Source: Balneolales bacterium ANBcel1 (lineage in GTDB: Bacteria > Bacteroidota > Rhodothermia > Balneolales > Natronogracilivirgulaceae). Taken from it: DNA of 64,000 nucleotides. A program made the position numbers and the translations under genes. Numbering within the stretch: the first letter of the stretch is position 1; each line of letters starts with the position of its first letter. The stretch covers positions 124,001 to 188,000 of the forward strand of contig JARULB010000003.1 in NCBI GenBank assembly GCA_029688905.1. The letters are read 5' to 3'. Below are positions 8,286 through 18,347 of this stretch, piece after piece. The notes below the pieces were generated by a model, which was not told the origin of the DNA, made no database searches, and saw nothing but the letters and a program-made list of their open reading frames with translations.

Positions 8286-10373
8286 TTAAAATGCCTGGCC
8301 GATACTGAAATGGATGCCCCACCGGTCAAAGCTGCGGCCGTAATTTTCTCCATTATAGATATTCAGGTCCTCGTCGGTTGGATTCAGTTTGCGTGCCAGG
8401 TCGATGCGAATAGGGCCGAGGGGCGAATTATAGCGCAATCCGCCCCCGAGTCCGAACTGGAGTCCGTCGATATCGACATCCTCAACATCCCCCCAAACCG
8501 CGCCGCCGTCCAGAAAAAAGGCTACGCCGAAGTTGCGAAGCAGGCGATTCAGCTCTTGCCTCAGCTCGACATTGAAGTTATAGAGCGCCTTTCCGCCCAC
8601 CGGCACATATTCGACAAATTCGTCGTTATCATCCAAAATTGCCCGTTTGGGTCCGAGTTGACGGCGCTGCCAGCCACGCACGGAGTTGGTGCCGCCGGTA
8701 TAGAAACGGACATTGGACGGGAGCTCATCCAGGGTAGCGAAAGTCAGCAGTCCGCCTTCGTTTCGCACGGCGAGCTGGGTTGTGGAGCCAATATCGAAAT
8801 AGCGGCGGATATCCAGCATATACCGGTTGTACCGCAGCGAGCCTGTTCCAAAAAAGCCTGAAAATTCGGCATGAGGCCGGATTGCCCAGCCCTGGTACCG
8901 TTCCACCTCGAGCTGGTTGTGATACCCGGAAAGTTTGATGGCGGAGATATTGTAATACTCATCCTCCCGCGGCCGCCGGATATCCGGACTGTCGATCTGC
9001 TCCCGGTTGCGGGTAAACTCGTAGGAGATGGTTCCCGCCGTCTCCCGGCTCAACTGATAGATGAAGCTGTTGTTGATACCGGCACGATGCAACAGATAGC
9101 CGCTCTCGTCAAGGCGCTGACCGAACGGCGAAATATTGATCCTGCTTTTGGGGTTGAACACGTATGGGATGTGATAATCCAGGTTGGCACGCTGCTCGAT
9201 AAACGACATTCGGGTGCTGATGCTGATGTTGTGCGCGTTTCCGAAGGGGTTGCGGTGCTGCCATGACACGCTGAGCCTGACTCGCTCTTCCAGGCCCGCG
9301 CCGGCCTGTACGCGCAGGCTTCGCAGGGCGTGTTCCCGCACACGGATGGTCACATCCACAACCGAATCGCGTGGTTGCGGTGGGGTGTTGATGGTCACGA
9401 AACGGATGAGCGGGTGACCGAATATCTGCTGCTGGGAGCTTCTCATTTTTCTGGAGCTGTACTGTTCGCCGGTACGGATTTCGGCGTGTCTGCGTATCAG
9501 CTGGTCGGGAACGGTCACATTGCCATCAACATGAATCTCTCCGTAGGTGGTAAGCGGACCCGGGTTGAGGGTGATCAGCACATCGGCATATCGGCCGGTG
9601 GTGTCGACATTGGCAGACACAAAGGCGTCGGCATGGGCGAATCCCACGTTACGAAGCACCGATAGGAATCTGCCTTCCACATCACTGTGGTGGATGAGCT
9701 GGTAGCGTCTTCCCACCTGCATCACTTTCTGGTCGCGTGCTCGCTGGAAATCCCGTTGATCTTCCAGGTAGGCGATTGCGGTGGAGTCGGCATCGAACTC
9801 GTAGCGGATAGTGCGGATGGTGGTTGGCTCGCCTTCCTCCACCAGAAACGTGATGCGCCGCACCCAGTCGCGCCGTCCTTCATCAACGCGGGAAGTGACC
9901 CGGGCGTGGGGAAACCCCCGGCGCTGATAGAAGCGCTGAATGCGAATTTCATCCCTCCGCAGCTCGGTGTCATCGAAGTCGAACCCTGACCGGTTCCAGA
10001 AGCGGAATTTTCGAAAAAAGGACGGCGACTCAAGTGCGATAACTCTTCTGATCGACATACCGGAGTAGGTCTCATTCCCTTCGAAATCTATTCCCCACAC
10101 ACGTTCGGGCCGATCGTCCGGGTCTCCCAGGCGCATGGCGGACAACGCGAATCCGGAGCCGGCAGAAGCCGCCGAAGTTACGGTTTGCCGAACCAGAAGA
10201 TGCTCTTGCGGTTCGTATTCCGCTGTTTGTTGTTCCCATTCGGCCGCAGTTGCGGGAAGCGCGATCACCAGACCCGCAATAACCAGTAGCAGAACTCTCG
10301 GATTACGAATCAATGCTATATCACTTGTTGCCACAAAAATCCACATATATATAGTAAATGCAAAACATCGCAT
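8286..10373 (-). CDS. tamA: TamA/BamA-like Omp85 outer-membrane assembly protein
   Basis: The product has an N-terminal signal segment (NPRVLLLVIAGLVIALPATAA), then POTRA-type repeats (RVWGIDFEGNETYSG and YGEIHVDGNVTVPD mark two), and a 16-strand-type Omp85 barrel. The barrel carries the conserved substrate-loop motif NSVRGW, a late LGPIRIDLA strand and a terminal aromatic F typical of barrel proteins. It should insert or assemble proteins in the outer membrane together with TamB. TamA is preferred over BamA because tamB follows directly and the POTRA region is short. The start is uncertain: the ATG at 10373 leaves a long pre-signal stretch, and a TTG just before IRNPRV would give a more normal signal peptide. 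Confidence 0.9.
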   Translation of the reverse strand: MRCFAFTIYMWIFVATSDIALIRNPRVLLLVIAGLVIALPATAAEWEQQTAEYEPQEHLLVRQTVTSAASAGSGFALSAMRLGDPDDRPERVWGIDFEGNETYSGMSIRRVIALESPSFFRKFRFWNRSGFDFDDTELRRDEIRIQRFYQRRGFPHARVTSRVDEGRRDWVRRITFLVEEGEPTTIRTIRYEFDADSTAIAYLEDQRDFQRARDQKVMQVGRRYQLIHHSDVEGRFLSVLRNVGFAHADAFVSANVDTTGRYADVLITLNPGPLTTYGEIHVDGNVTVPDQLIRRHAEIRTGEQYSSRKMRSSQQQIFGHPLIRFVTINTPPQPRDSVVDVTIRVREHALRSLRVQAGAGLEERVRLSVSWQHRNPFGNAHNISISTRMSFIEQRANLDYHIPYVFNPKSRINISPFGQRLDESGYLLHRAGINNSFIYQLSRETAGTISYEFTRNREQIDSPDIRRPREDEYYNISAIKLSGYHNQLEVERYQGWAIRPHAEFSGFFGTGSLRYNRYMLDIRRYFDIGSTTQLAVRNEGGLLTFATLDELPSNVRFYTGGTNSVRGWQRRQLGPKRAILDDNDEFVEYVPVGGKALYNFNVELRQELNRLLRNFGVAFFLDGGAVWGDVEDVDIDGLQFGLGGGLRYNSPLGPIRIDLARKLNPTDEDLNIYNGENYGRSFDRWGIHFSIGQAF

Positions 10374-10597
10374 AAATCGCTGATGCCGTAACCTCTAACT
10401 GTTCATATCATGAAATAGTATAATGATTTCTCCGCTTTGATGAATGCTGTGAACCATTGCTTTGTTGTGGAGTTCCCATATACACAACTAGACCGACTGA
10501 TCCGCAGATGTGGCCTCTATCCGCCCCCCCAGGACTAAAAAATTCATTGGATGGGGCGGTTGCATTCTCGCGGGAAATTCGGGACTCACATACTACC

Positions 10598-11968
10598 ATG
10601 AAATCTGAGAATAAAGCATACGAAAAAAAGATTGTCATTGTCGGAGCCGGCTTTGGAGGGCTTAAAGCAGCACATAAGCTCAAACGATATCCGGTGGATA
10701 TTACCGTGATCGACAAAACCAACCACCACCTGTTTCAGCCGCTGCTCTACCAGGTCGCCACGGCAGCGCTGGCACCGGGCGATATTGCCATTCCGGCTCG
10801 TACCATCTTCAAAAATGACCGAAATGTAAGTGTGTTGATGGGCGAGGTAACAACCGTTGACAAGGAGCGCCGGGTTGTGTGTATCGACGAAAATCGCGAA
10901 TTGCCGTTTGATTACCTGATTCTGGCTCCCGGTGCACGTCACTCCTATTTCGGAAACGAACATTGGGAAGAGAGGGCTCCGGGCCTTAAAACCCTCTCCG
11001 ATGCCCTTGACATCCGGGAGAGTATTTTGCTTTCGTTTGAAAAAGCCGAAAGGGAGCAGGATGCCGAAGAGCGGAAAAAGTTCGAGACTTTCGTTGTGGT
11101 CGGCGGTGGTCCGACCGGGGTGGAAGTAGCCGGAGCCATTGCCGAGATTGCCTCGAGAGCCGTAAGGGAGGATTACAAAAATGCCGACCCTGAGCTTCTG
11201 GAAATCCACCTGATCGAGGGCCAGTCACGGATATTGGGCATGTACGATGACCGGCTCGGAGAGCGTGCGATTCGGGACCTTGAAAAGATGGGCGTGACCG
11301 TCTGGCTGAACAGTATGCTCACGGACATCGATGACGATGGTGTCACCATTCAGATCTCCGGAGAGGAAGAACAGCGGACCATCAGAACGGAAAACGTCAT
11401 ATGGGCGGCGGGCAACGCCGCTTCGCCATTGCTGAGAACACTGGACATCCCCCTTGAAAATGATGGAAGGCTGCACGTTAACCAGGATCTCTCCGTACCC
11501 GGACACGACCGGATTTTCGTAATCGGTGATGCGGCGAAGCATGTGAACGACAACGGCCGCATGACTCCCGCCATCGCTCCGGGTGCCATTCAGCAGGGGG
11601 ACCACGCCGCAGGCAACATCATCCGTGACCTCAAAGGCAAAGCGCGTACCCCATTTTCCTACTTTGACAAGGGCAGTATGGCTACCATCGGAAGAGCCAA
11701 AGCTGTTGCGGAAATCGGCGGCCAGAAGTTCACAGGGTTCTTTGCCTGGCTTCTATGGTCTGTAGTTCACGTGTTTTTCCTCATCGGATTCCGCAATCGT
11801 TTCCGTGTGATGGCCGAGTGGGTCTGGTACTACCTGACTTTCCGCGGCGGATCGCAGCTGATCACGCGAAAAAGAATTTCACCGCCAGAGCGTGAGAGGG
11901 ATGAAAGTGTTGAAAGGAATGGAAGGGACGAGAGGGAGAAACGGACCGAGGAACTTCACCTGAACTGA
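10598..11968 (+). CDS. ndh: Type II NADH dehydrogenase (NDH-2)
   Basis: NDH-2 is a single-subunit, non-proton-pumping FAD enzyme that passes electrons from NADH to quinone at the inner face of the cytoplasmic membrane. The N-terminus has the FAD-binding GAGFGG motif, and the middle has the NADH-binding GGGPTGVE motif. The HHLFQPLLYQVAT segment and the FAD-contact IFVIGDAA are typical of the family. The hydrophobic C-terminal part (FAWLLWSVVHVFFLIGFRNR) is the membrane-association region. I chose the ATG at 10598 because the longer frame upstream adds about 47 residues unlike the family. It is transcribed away from tamA, so 10374-10597 holds both promoters. Confidence 0.93.
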   Translation: MKSENKAYEKKIVIVGAGFGGLKAAHKLKRYPVDITVIDKTNHHLFQPLLYQVATAALAPGDIAIPARTIFKNDRNVSVLMGEVTTVDKERRVVCIDENRELPFDYLILAPGARHSYFGNEHWEERAPGLKTLSDALDIRESILLSFEKAEREQDAEERKKFETFVVVGGGPTGVEVAGAIAEIASRAVREDYKNADPELLEIHLIEGQSRILGMYDDRLGERAIRDLEKMGVTVWLNSMLTDIDDDGVTIQISGEEEQRTIRTENVIWAAGNAASPLLRTLDIPLENDGRLHVNQDLSVPGHDRIFVIGDAAKHVNDNGRMTPAIAPGAIQQGDHAAGNIIRDLKGKARTPFSYFDKGSMATIGRAKAVAEIGGQKFTGFFAWLLWSVVHVFFLIGFRNRFRVMAEWVWYYLTFRGGSQLITRKRISPPERERDESVERNGRDEREKRTEELHLN

Positions 11969-12052
11969 CCGGATTGCTACTGCCGGCCGGCACGACAAGT
12001 CCGTGTGGCTGCGTTTGGCTGCGACGGACGGGCATGAGCCGGCAACAGGTAC

Positions 12053-13474
12053 TCAGGAGTAACCGGAAAGTACGGCAATGGCTATGGCAACGACGGCAAT
12101 CAGATAAAACCACGCCAGGCGCGGGGCAAGCCATGTGGCCCAGGTACTCCACGGGATTTTGGCCATACCCAGCACGGCCATGGTCACACCGGATGTCGGT
12201 ATGATCATGTTGGTGATACCGTCACCCATCTGAAACACCAGCACCACGGTCTGGCGAGTGATGCCGGAAAGATCTCCCAGCGGGGCCATGATCGGAATGG
12301 TGAGTGCCGCCTGGCCGCTTCCGCTGGGAACCACGAAATTGATCATGGATTGCACCACCAGCATGATCTCCGCCGAAACGACCGGATGCCATCCGCTGAT
12401 GGCAGTCGACAGTCCGTAGAGAATCGTATCCACAATCTGCGCATCGGTGATGAGCAGCAGGATGGATCGGGAGAGCGCGATTACCACAACAGCTCCAAGC
12501 ACATCCTTCATCCCGTCAATAAATGCGTTTGCGGCCACTCCGGCCCCGATGCGGCCGATGGCGGCCGAAAGCACACCGATCACCAGAAACAGCGCCGCCA
12601 TCTCGGCAATATACCAGCCGAGGCTGGTTGCGCCGTAAATCAACAACGCAATACCTGCCGCAAATACCAGAAGAATCAATTTCTGGTTCCATGTAAACGG
12701 CTGCAAATCGGATACTTCCGCGCTCATTTCCTCGGGGCGGCCACGGTCCAGTTCGTAAACCGGCGACTTTCGCGGATCTTTGTGGATCTTGCGGGCATAT
12801 CCCCCCACAATGGCTATTGCCGCCAGGGTGGTTATCGCCCAGACCACAGCCCGGAATTCCCAGCCGGATATCAGCGGGATTTCGGCCAGGCCCTGTGCAA
12901 CCTGAACTGTGAACGGGTTGACCACCGCTCCGGCGAAGCCTGCACTGGCACCGACAAAGGGCACCGCTACCCCAACGATCGAGTCATAGCCCAAGGCCAG
13001 TGCCAAAGGCACAAACAGGGGGATAAATATGATCACCTCCTCGGACATCCCGAAGATGCTTCCCATCGCTGAAAAGAGCAGTATGAAAAACGGGATGAAA
13101 TAGGGCCGGAGTTTGTCATTTCGATTGAAAAGTACAGCGGCTCTCTGGATCGCTCCGGTGAAGGCACCCGTTTTCTGGATGACGGCAAACGCACCGGCCA
13201 CGATAAAAATAAAGACGATAATCAGAATGGCAAATGAGTCGGTAAACCCGTTGATCGGGGCCATGATGAGCTCCGTGAAGCCGGCGGGCTCCGATTCCAC
13301 CTGCCGGAAAGAGTCGGGGTCGACAATCTCGCGGCCGTCTTTTTCGATGCGGTCGTAGCTGCCGCCCGGAATAATCCACGTGAGCACGGCAAAAATGCAC
13401 AGCAGTGACAGCATCAGCACGATGGTGTTCGGTGCCTTGAAGCGGGCAAGACGATCTTTGAATCGGTTTTCCAT
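12053..13474 (-). CDS. YfcC-family membrane carrier (DcuC/ArsB-like superfamily)
   Basis: This 473-residue protein has about 11-12 hydrophobic segments and the YfcC pattern: an N-terminal PNTIVLMLSLL helix, a TWIIPGGSY turn, FGMSEEVIIFIPLFVPLALALGYD in the middle, and a C-terminal VPSGSGQAALTIPIMAPLGDL re-entrant-type segment. Members are annotated as predicted C4-dicarboxylate or basic amino acid carriers, but the substrate is unproven, so I leave it open. It is followed convergently by ndh. It lies 45 bases downstream of the nhaC-family gene on the same strand, suggesting co-transcription. Confidence 0.85.
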   Translation of the reverse strand: MENRFKDRLARFKAPNTIVLMLSLLCIFAVLTWIIPGGSYDRIEKDGREIVDPDSFRQVESEPAGFTELIMAPINGFTDSFAILIIVFIFIVAGAFAVIQKTGAFTGAIQRAAVLFNRNDKLRPYFIPFFILLFSAMGSIFGMSEEVIIFIPLFVPLALALGYDSIVGVAVPFVGASAGFAGAVVNPFTVQVAQGLAEIPLISGWEFRAVVWAITTLAAIAIVGGYARKIHKDPRKSPVYELDRGRPEEMSAEVSDLQPFTWNQKLILLVFAAGIALLIYGATSLGWYIAEMAALFLVIGVLSAAIGRIGAGVAANAFIDGMKDVLGAVVVIALSRSILLLITDAQIVDTILYGLSTAISGWHPVVSAEIMLVVQSMINFVVPSGSGQAALTIPIMAPLGDLSGITRQTVVLVFQMGDGITNMIIPTSGVTMAVLGMAKIPWSTWATWLAPRLAWFYLIAVVAIAIAVLSGYS

Positions 13475-13519
13475 GGAGTGAAATCTCGGTTGCGTTTTGC
13501 TTGTTGAGCTGGAACAGGG

Positions 13520-15325
13520 TTACCCGGAAACCTTTTCTGCGGAAGGGTCCGGCGCTTCTTCCGTACTCTTCCCGAATCGGTAAACGATGGCGATCATGGC
13601 AACGATCGATACCGGATAGATCAACCAGAGCGGTATTCCCAGGATGGTGGATGCGATGATGGCGACGATACTGATCCCTCCAACCGTAAGGGCATACGGA
13701 AGCTGGGTATTGACGTGCGAGACATGATCGCAGCGGCAGGCCAGTGAGCTTAAAATGGTGGTGTCGGAAATCGGCGAACAGTGGTCGCCCCATACGGCGC
13801 CGGCAAGAACCGCACTCACACTGGAATACACCAGAAGATGTGTTTCGGGAGATGAGAGGCCGGCTGCACCGCTCAGGGTCCAGGTTAACGGCAGTACCAG
13901 CGGAGTCAAAATCCCCATGGTTCCCCAGCTCGAGCCGGTCGCGAAACTGGTAAAGCCGGCAAGAAGGAAGATGAGCACCGGAATCCAGTAGGGATCCAGG
14001 ACTCCTTGAACAAGCGACACCAGGAATCCGGCGGTATCCAGGTCCTGTGTGACCATCCCCAGCGACCATGCCAGAACCAGAATCACCAGCCCCTCGAACA
14101 TCAGGTGCATCCCCCGGAACATGCCCTTGATCATTTTCTCGGTTGAGATGAGTTTTTGGCTGATGGTGAGGGCGATAGCCAGGAACAGAGAAAAAACGGA
14201 GCCCCAGACCAGAGCAGCATAGGAATCGGATGAGCCGATCACATCCTGGATGGTAGTCCCCTCTCCGGTGATCCAGAGTCCGGCCAGGGTAACCCCTACC
14301 AGGCCGATGATAGGCAGTGCGGCATTGAGCCAGTGGGAAGAGCGATCGCGCTGGTCACGGCCAGATTGAGCGCTGCTTGAGGAGTCGTCGCTTTTCGACG
14401 CTCCACCCTGGTGCTGATCGCGATGGACGTCCGTATTACCGTTTTCATTGTAATGGCCGACATCGGCCGGGGAATTATCCGGATCATCGTCATCATCCGT
14501 TACATCATCCACACGTGAGCCGTCATGCCCCCGCAATGCCTGTAGTTCGGCCCGTCGCATTGGACCAAAATCACGGCCGCTCAGCGCGATTATGGCGACA
14601 AAGATTATGGCCAGAAATGCGTAAAAGTTATATGGAAGGGCGTTTAAGAACACAAAATAGGAGGTGTGCCCGAAGCCGTCGATGGCCGATGCGGCTTCAC
14701 TGATATAGCCGATTACGGCTCCAATCCATGTAGAAATGATGGCGATGATGGCAACGGGGGCGGCCGTAGAATCGACCAGATAGGCAAGTTTGGCTCGGGA
14801 AATCCTGAGACGGTCGGTGAGCGGCCTCATGGTGCTTCCGACCACCATGGTGTTGGCGTAGTCATCAAAAAAAACGATATAGCCCATCATCGTGGTGGTG
14901 ACCTGGGCCCGGCGCCGGTTGGTTACCAGCCGTGTTATGGCCCTCACAATTCCTTTCGTGCCGCCATTGGCACCGATGATTCCGACCATCCCGCCGATAA
15001 ACAGGCTGAAGATGAGGATGCTCACATGCCCGGGAACGGCCACGGACGGCACAATATATTCGGTGGCGGTGGCAAAAAACGAGGTGGCAATACCGGTCAG
15101 TGTCGCTCCACCTGCCAGCCATGCGCCCATCCATACGCCTGCAAACAGGGCGAACAGGACCTGCCGGAACACAAGGGCAATGGCAATCGCCGCGAACGGC
15201 GGAAGTATGCTCCACCAGGGTGCCGACCCGGCGCTGCCCGTTAAGGCCAGAACGAGCAGTACTCCCAACAGCAAAAACATCAACCCTTTCAGGACTTTAT
15301 GGAGGATGGAACGCTCGGAGCTCAT
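13520..15325 (-). CDS. NhaC-family Na+/H+ antiporter with acidic cytoplasmic insert
   Basis: The product probably exchanges Na+ for H+ across the cytoplasmic membrane to control salt and pH. It has about 12 membrane segments and NhaC-type motifs: a GFTSFATGSSWGTMGILTP stretch and GAVWGDHCSPISDTTILSS near the C-terminus, plus FFDDYANTMVVGSTMRP in the N-terminal half. At 601 residues it is longer than usual. The extra length is mainly a hydrophilic Asp/Ser/His/Gln-rich loop (about residues 265-335) between two membrane halves, possibly an ion or pH sensor. It leads a likely two-gene unit with the YfcC-like gene. A proton-amino-acid exchange role is possible for some NhaC relatives. Confidence 0.88.
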   Translation of the reverse strand: MSSERSILHKVLKGLMFLLLGVLLVLALTGSAGSAPWWSILPPFAAIAIALVFRQVLFALFAGVWMGAWLAGGATLTGIATSFFATATEYIVPSVAVPGHVSILIFSLFIGGMVGIIGANGGTKGIVRAITRLVTNRRRAQVTTTMMGYIVFFDDYANTMVVGSTMRPLTDRLRISRAKLAYLVDSTAAPVAIIAIISTWIGAVIGYISEAASAIDGFGHTSYFVFLNALPYNFYAFLAIIFVAIIALSGRDFGPMRRAELQALRGHDGSRVDDVTDDDDDPDNSPADVGHYNENGNTDVHRDQHQGGASKSDDSSSSAQSGRDQRDRSSHWLNAALPIIGLVGVTLAGLWITGEGTTIQDVIGSSDSYAALVWGSVFSLFLAIALTISQKLISTEKMIKGMFRGMHLMFEGLVILVLAWSLGMVTQDLDTAGFLVSLVQGVLDPYWIPVLIFLLAGFTSFATGSSWGTMGILTPLVLPLTWTLSGAAGLSSPETHLLVYSSVSAVLAGAVWGDHCSPISDTTILSSLACRCDHVSHVNTQLPYALTVGGISIVAIIASTILGIPLWLIYPVSIVAMIAIVYRFGKSTEEAPDPSAEKVSG

Positions 15326-15556
15326 TAATCAAAAGCAGATGGCGGTGGAGATATACATGGTACCGGTGAAATAAACCGGCACCCGTTTGCAATGGCGCAA
15401 GATATAAAAAACATCCGTGACAAACCGCTGAGCTATCCCCTCAATAAAGCCAATACGCACTAATTATTATCAATAAAAGAAACTTTGAAACCTGTACACA
15501 GTATGATAACGATAGCATTAATTGCACAATAGCTGGATAGTTTTTAAAGAACGTTT

Positions 15557-17251
15557 TTAATGTGATGTTTTGCCAAGATTCTGTATAGCAAAGTTCAATC
15601 GCTTAATAATCTCTTCACGGCCGATAAGTTCCAGCGACTCAAACAGGTCTGGTCCCGATCCTGAGCCTGTAACTGCTACTCTAAGCGGCAGCATCAGTTT
15701 TCCGAAACCAACACCTTCCTCCTCTACAAGGTCTGATAATTCTTTTTTCAACCTGGCCGCTGAGAATGACTGATCGTCCAGATCCCGAATCTTGTCCATA
15801 TACTTCTCCACGAGTTGAGATGTACCTTGTTTCCAGGCTTTCTTGACAGCTTTTTTGTCATATTCTTTCGGTGCTTCAAAGAAAAACCTTCCAGAACTAA
15901 TAAACTCGGGAATCAATGAAACACGTTCTTTAAGAAGCCGAACGATTCCTGTCATGTAACGCATGTCTGAAACCAGTGAACGCTGTTCATCATTCAACGA
16001 TTTCCAGCCTGACTCATCGGACTCAGTTTGTACTTTTGAAACTGAATCAGTGCTTTTCTCAAAAGTCTCCTTTGGGAAACCGGACTCTTTAATCAACCTT
16101 ATTAATTGCGCAGCAATATCTTCATCCGTTCTTTTTCTAAGGTAATGTTCGTTAAACCAGATGAGTTTGTCATAATCGAATATCGCGCCACTTTTACCAA
16201 CTCTCTCCAGTGAAAACTCTTTCTGCATCTCATGAAGGGTCAATGTCTCGCGGTCATCACCCGGACTCCAGCCCAGCAATCCCAAAAAATTGACAAGGCC
16301 ATCACGCTCATAGTACCCAGAACGATAATCTCTGACATTTACGGGAATCCCTTCTTCTTCCGCTTTTCGTTTTGAAAGCTTCCCGCCACCTGGGGACATA
16401 ATCAATGGAAGATGAGCCATTTTTGGAACATCCCACCCCAGATACTTGTACAAAAGAATATGTTTAGGAGTTGAGCTGAGCCACTCTTCTCCGCGTATTA
16501 CGTGGGTGATGTCCATCTCATGGTCATCCACCACATTTGCAAGATGGTATGTTGGCATTCCATCCGCTTTTATCAAAACCTGGTCATCCAGCCCATCTGT
16601 TTCAAAAGAAACCGCGCCCCTGACCAAATCCTCAAAATGTACAGACTCACCTTTCGGAATTTTCAGGCGTATAATAGTTTCTGCACCATCACTTAACAAC
16701 TTGTTGACTTCATCTTCATCCAGAGTCAAACTGTTCCTCATCTGCATACGAGTCTGACCGTCGTATTTTGGCGCCGGATTTTCCGAAGTTTTAAGACTCT
16801 CACGCATGCTTTCAATTTCTTCAACGGTATCAAATGCATAATAGGCGTATCCCCTGCTTACCAGTTGCTCTGCATACTTCCTGTATTGCTGCTTTCTGGC
16901 ACTTTGGTGGTAAGGACCGAATGAACCCCTGTAGTTATTGAGTGATTTTTCATAACCAGATAATGCACTATCTGCCGGTGAATTCCCTTCTGATGAAATG
17001 TTTCTTTCAGTGTGCATGACCGGGCCTTCATCAGGATTCAACCCGGCCCATGCGAGGCTTTCCAGTATGTCCAGTTCGGCTTCTTCTACATACCTGGTTC
17101 TGTCGGTATCTTCTATTCTAAGGACGAATGTACCGCCATGTCGGCGTGCATATAGATAATTGTAAAGTGCAGTTCGAAGACCCCCGATATGAAGCAAACC
17201 TGTTGGTGATGGGGCAAAACGCACCCTTACTCGTTTATGATGATCAGCCAT
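15557..17251 (-). CDS. gltX: Glutamyl-tRNA synthetase
   Basis: This class I synthetase charges tRNA with glutamate. The catalytic domain has the HIGH-type motif in FAPSPTGLLHIGG, the RIEDTDRTRYVEE strand and the KMSKS-type motif KLSKR. The C-terminal half is the helical anticodon-binding region. At 564 residues it is longer than most homologues because of small hydrophilic insertions around residues 95-120 and 390-410. I prefer the ATG at 17251 over the GTG four codons upstream because a purine-rich ribosome site (AGTGAG) lies at proper distance. Its composition is AT-richer than the nhaC-family gene next to it (one 60-base sample, 16141-16200, has 23 G/C; 14941-15000 has 34). Confidence 0.96.
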   Translation of the reverse strand: MADHHKRVRVRFAPSPTGLLHIGGLRTALYNYLYARRHGGTFVLRIEDTDRTRYVEEAELDILESLAWAGLNPDEGPVMHTERNISSEGNSPADSALSGYEKSLNNYRGSFGPYHQSARKQQYRKYAEQLVSRGYAYYAFDTVEEIESMRESLKTSENPAPKYDGQTRMQMRNSLTLDEDEVNKLLSDGAETIIRLKIPKGESVHFEDLVRGAVSFETDGLDDQVLIKADGMPTYHLANVVDDHEMDITHVIRGEEWLSSTPKHILLYKYLGWDVPKMAHLPLIMSPGGGKLSKRKAEEEGIPVNVRDYRSGYYERDGLVNFLGLLGWSPGDDRETLTLHEMQKEFSLERVGKSGAIFDYDKLIWFNEHYLRKRTDEDIAAQLIRLIKESGFPKETFEKSTDSVSKVQTESDESGWKSLNDEQRSLVSDMRYMTGIVRLLKERVSLIPEFISSGRFFFEAPKEYDKKAVKKAWKQGTSQLVEKYMDKIRDLDDQSFSAARLKKELSDLVEEEGVGFGKLMLPLRVAVTGSGSGPDLFESLELIGREEIIKRLNFAIQNLGKTSH

Positions 17252-17386
17252 TTGATATCTCACTAATTAATCAAGTAGTTTGTAACTGAATTGAGACTGA
17301 CAAAATAGAGACTATGTGGTTTTGTACAAATATTGACTTTTTAATAAACGAGCAGCAGCATTTTTTAATAATTTTCTTGAGCCGAT

Positions 17387-18205
17387 CTATTTAATAAAGG
17401 TCATTATATCTGTTGTCCTGCTTTTAGCTCCATATTCATTGATAGCTATTATTTCAGTAATGAATAATCCACTGTTTAGACCTGATGCATTCCAGGGTAT
17501 TGAATAAGTGCCAGCAGATTGGGTTTCATTTATCAACGTGCTCACAAGTTGACCTGCTGAATTATATATTCTAATAAGGACATGAGCCTGATTTTCGACA
17601 TGATATGTAATAGTAGTATGGGGATTAAAAGGATTTGGGTAATTACCTTTGTGGTAAACCAGCTTATTCTGTTTATTCTCATTTTGTACTGATTCATTTA
17701 CTATTGAGCTGTTTGTTCCCACTACTACAGGGATATTATGGGGAGTTTGAGGAGAAATTACATACCTACCCGGTTCCCCAATATCAAGTCTATTAATCGT
17801 CATGCCTTGAGGATTCACACCTGTCGCAATTAATGTTGCATCAATTCTAAACAGCACACCATCACCCTTCAATTTGTTTACTGAAGCATATGAAAGTTTA
17901 ATTCTATGGTCTTCAGTAATATTCTTAAAAATTGACCCACTTTGAATAACGGGACCATCTGTCACCTGATGCACATCGATTAATTCTGGATCAAACGCTA
18001 TGTGAATATCAAAATTTCGAACTTCCAAGTCTTCGAGATCACTTATAGTAAATTCAATAGTAATTACTTGACCTGCTTCCCCCTTTATTTCTTCTAGTAG
18101 TTCAAGATATATATCCTGTGACCTAACTGATTTTAGTCCAATAATCACCATAACAAACAAAGTTAGGCATAGACTTTTTGATATTATATGTGTGTTCATG
18201 GACAA
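17387..18205 (-). CDS. Secreted cohesin-like domain protein with type IX sorting domain
   Basis: The 272-residue protein has a signal peptide (about residues 1-29). A cohesin-like beta-sandwich follows (about 30-165), with the pattern [32 protein letters not shown] and GDGVLFRIDATL. A type A type IX secretion sorting domain (about 185-272) contains NYPNPFNP. It is predicted to be exported through the type IX system. The cohesin-like part is clearly homologous to the first domain of the next gene, including DLEVRNFDI, a GVLF strand and LGEPG/DIGEPG, so the two are a duplication. The gene is strongly AT-rich (17881-17940 has 18 G/C of 60). It lies downstream of a strong terminator and probably has its own promoter. 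Confidence 0.8.
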   Translation of the reverse strand: MSMNTHIISKSLCLTLFVMVIIGLKSVRSQDIYLELLEEIKGEAGQVITIEFTISDLEDLEVRNFDIHIAFDPELIDVHQVTDGPVIQSGSIFKNITEDHRIKLSYASVNKLKGDGVLFRIDATLIATGVNPQGMTINRLDIGEPGRYVISPQTPHNIPVVVGTNSSIVNESVQNENKQNKLVYHKGNYPNPFNPHTTITYHVENQAHVLIRIYNSAGQLVSTLINETQSAGTYSIPWNASGLNSGLFITEIIAINEYGAKSRTTDIMTFIK

Positions 18206-18281
18206 TTGACTATATACCTGATTTGATTGTTTTAATAATTTTATAGGGCTAAGAGAATTGAATTCTTAAATAAAAATATAC

Positions 18282-18315
18282 AAAAAAAAAGCCGCCCACT
18301 TATTAGTGGGCGGCT
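18282..18315 (-). terminator. Rho-independent terminator after the 1174-residue protein gene
   Basis: On the minus strand, an 11-bp perfect stem (arms 18290-18300 and 18305-18315, loop of 4) is GC-rich and is followed directly by a run of nine U. It lies 33 bases beyond the stop codon at 18348 and should end that transcript before the cohesin-like gene at 18205. Confidence 0.93.
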
Positions 18316-18347
18316 CAAGAAAGAACTATTTCTTTTAATCTTATTTG

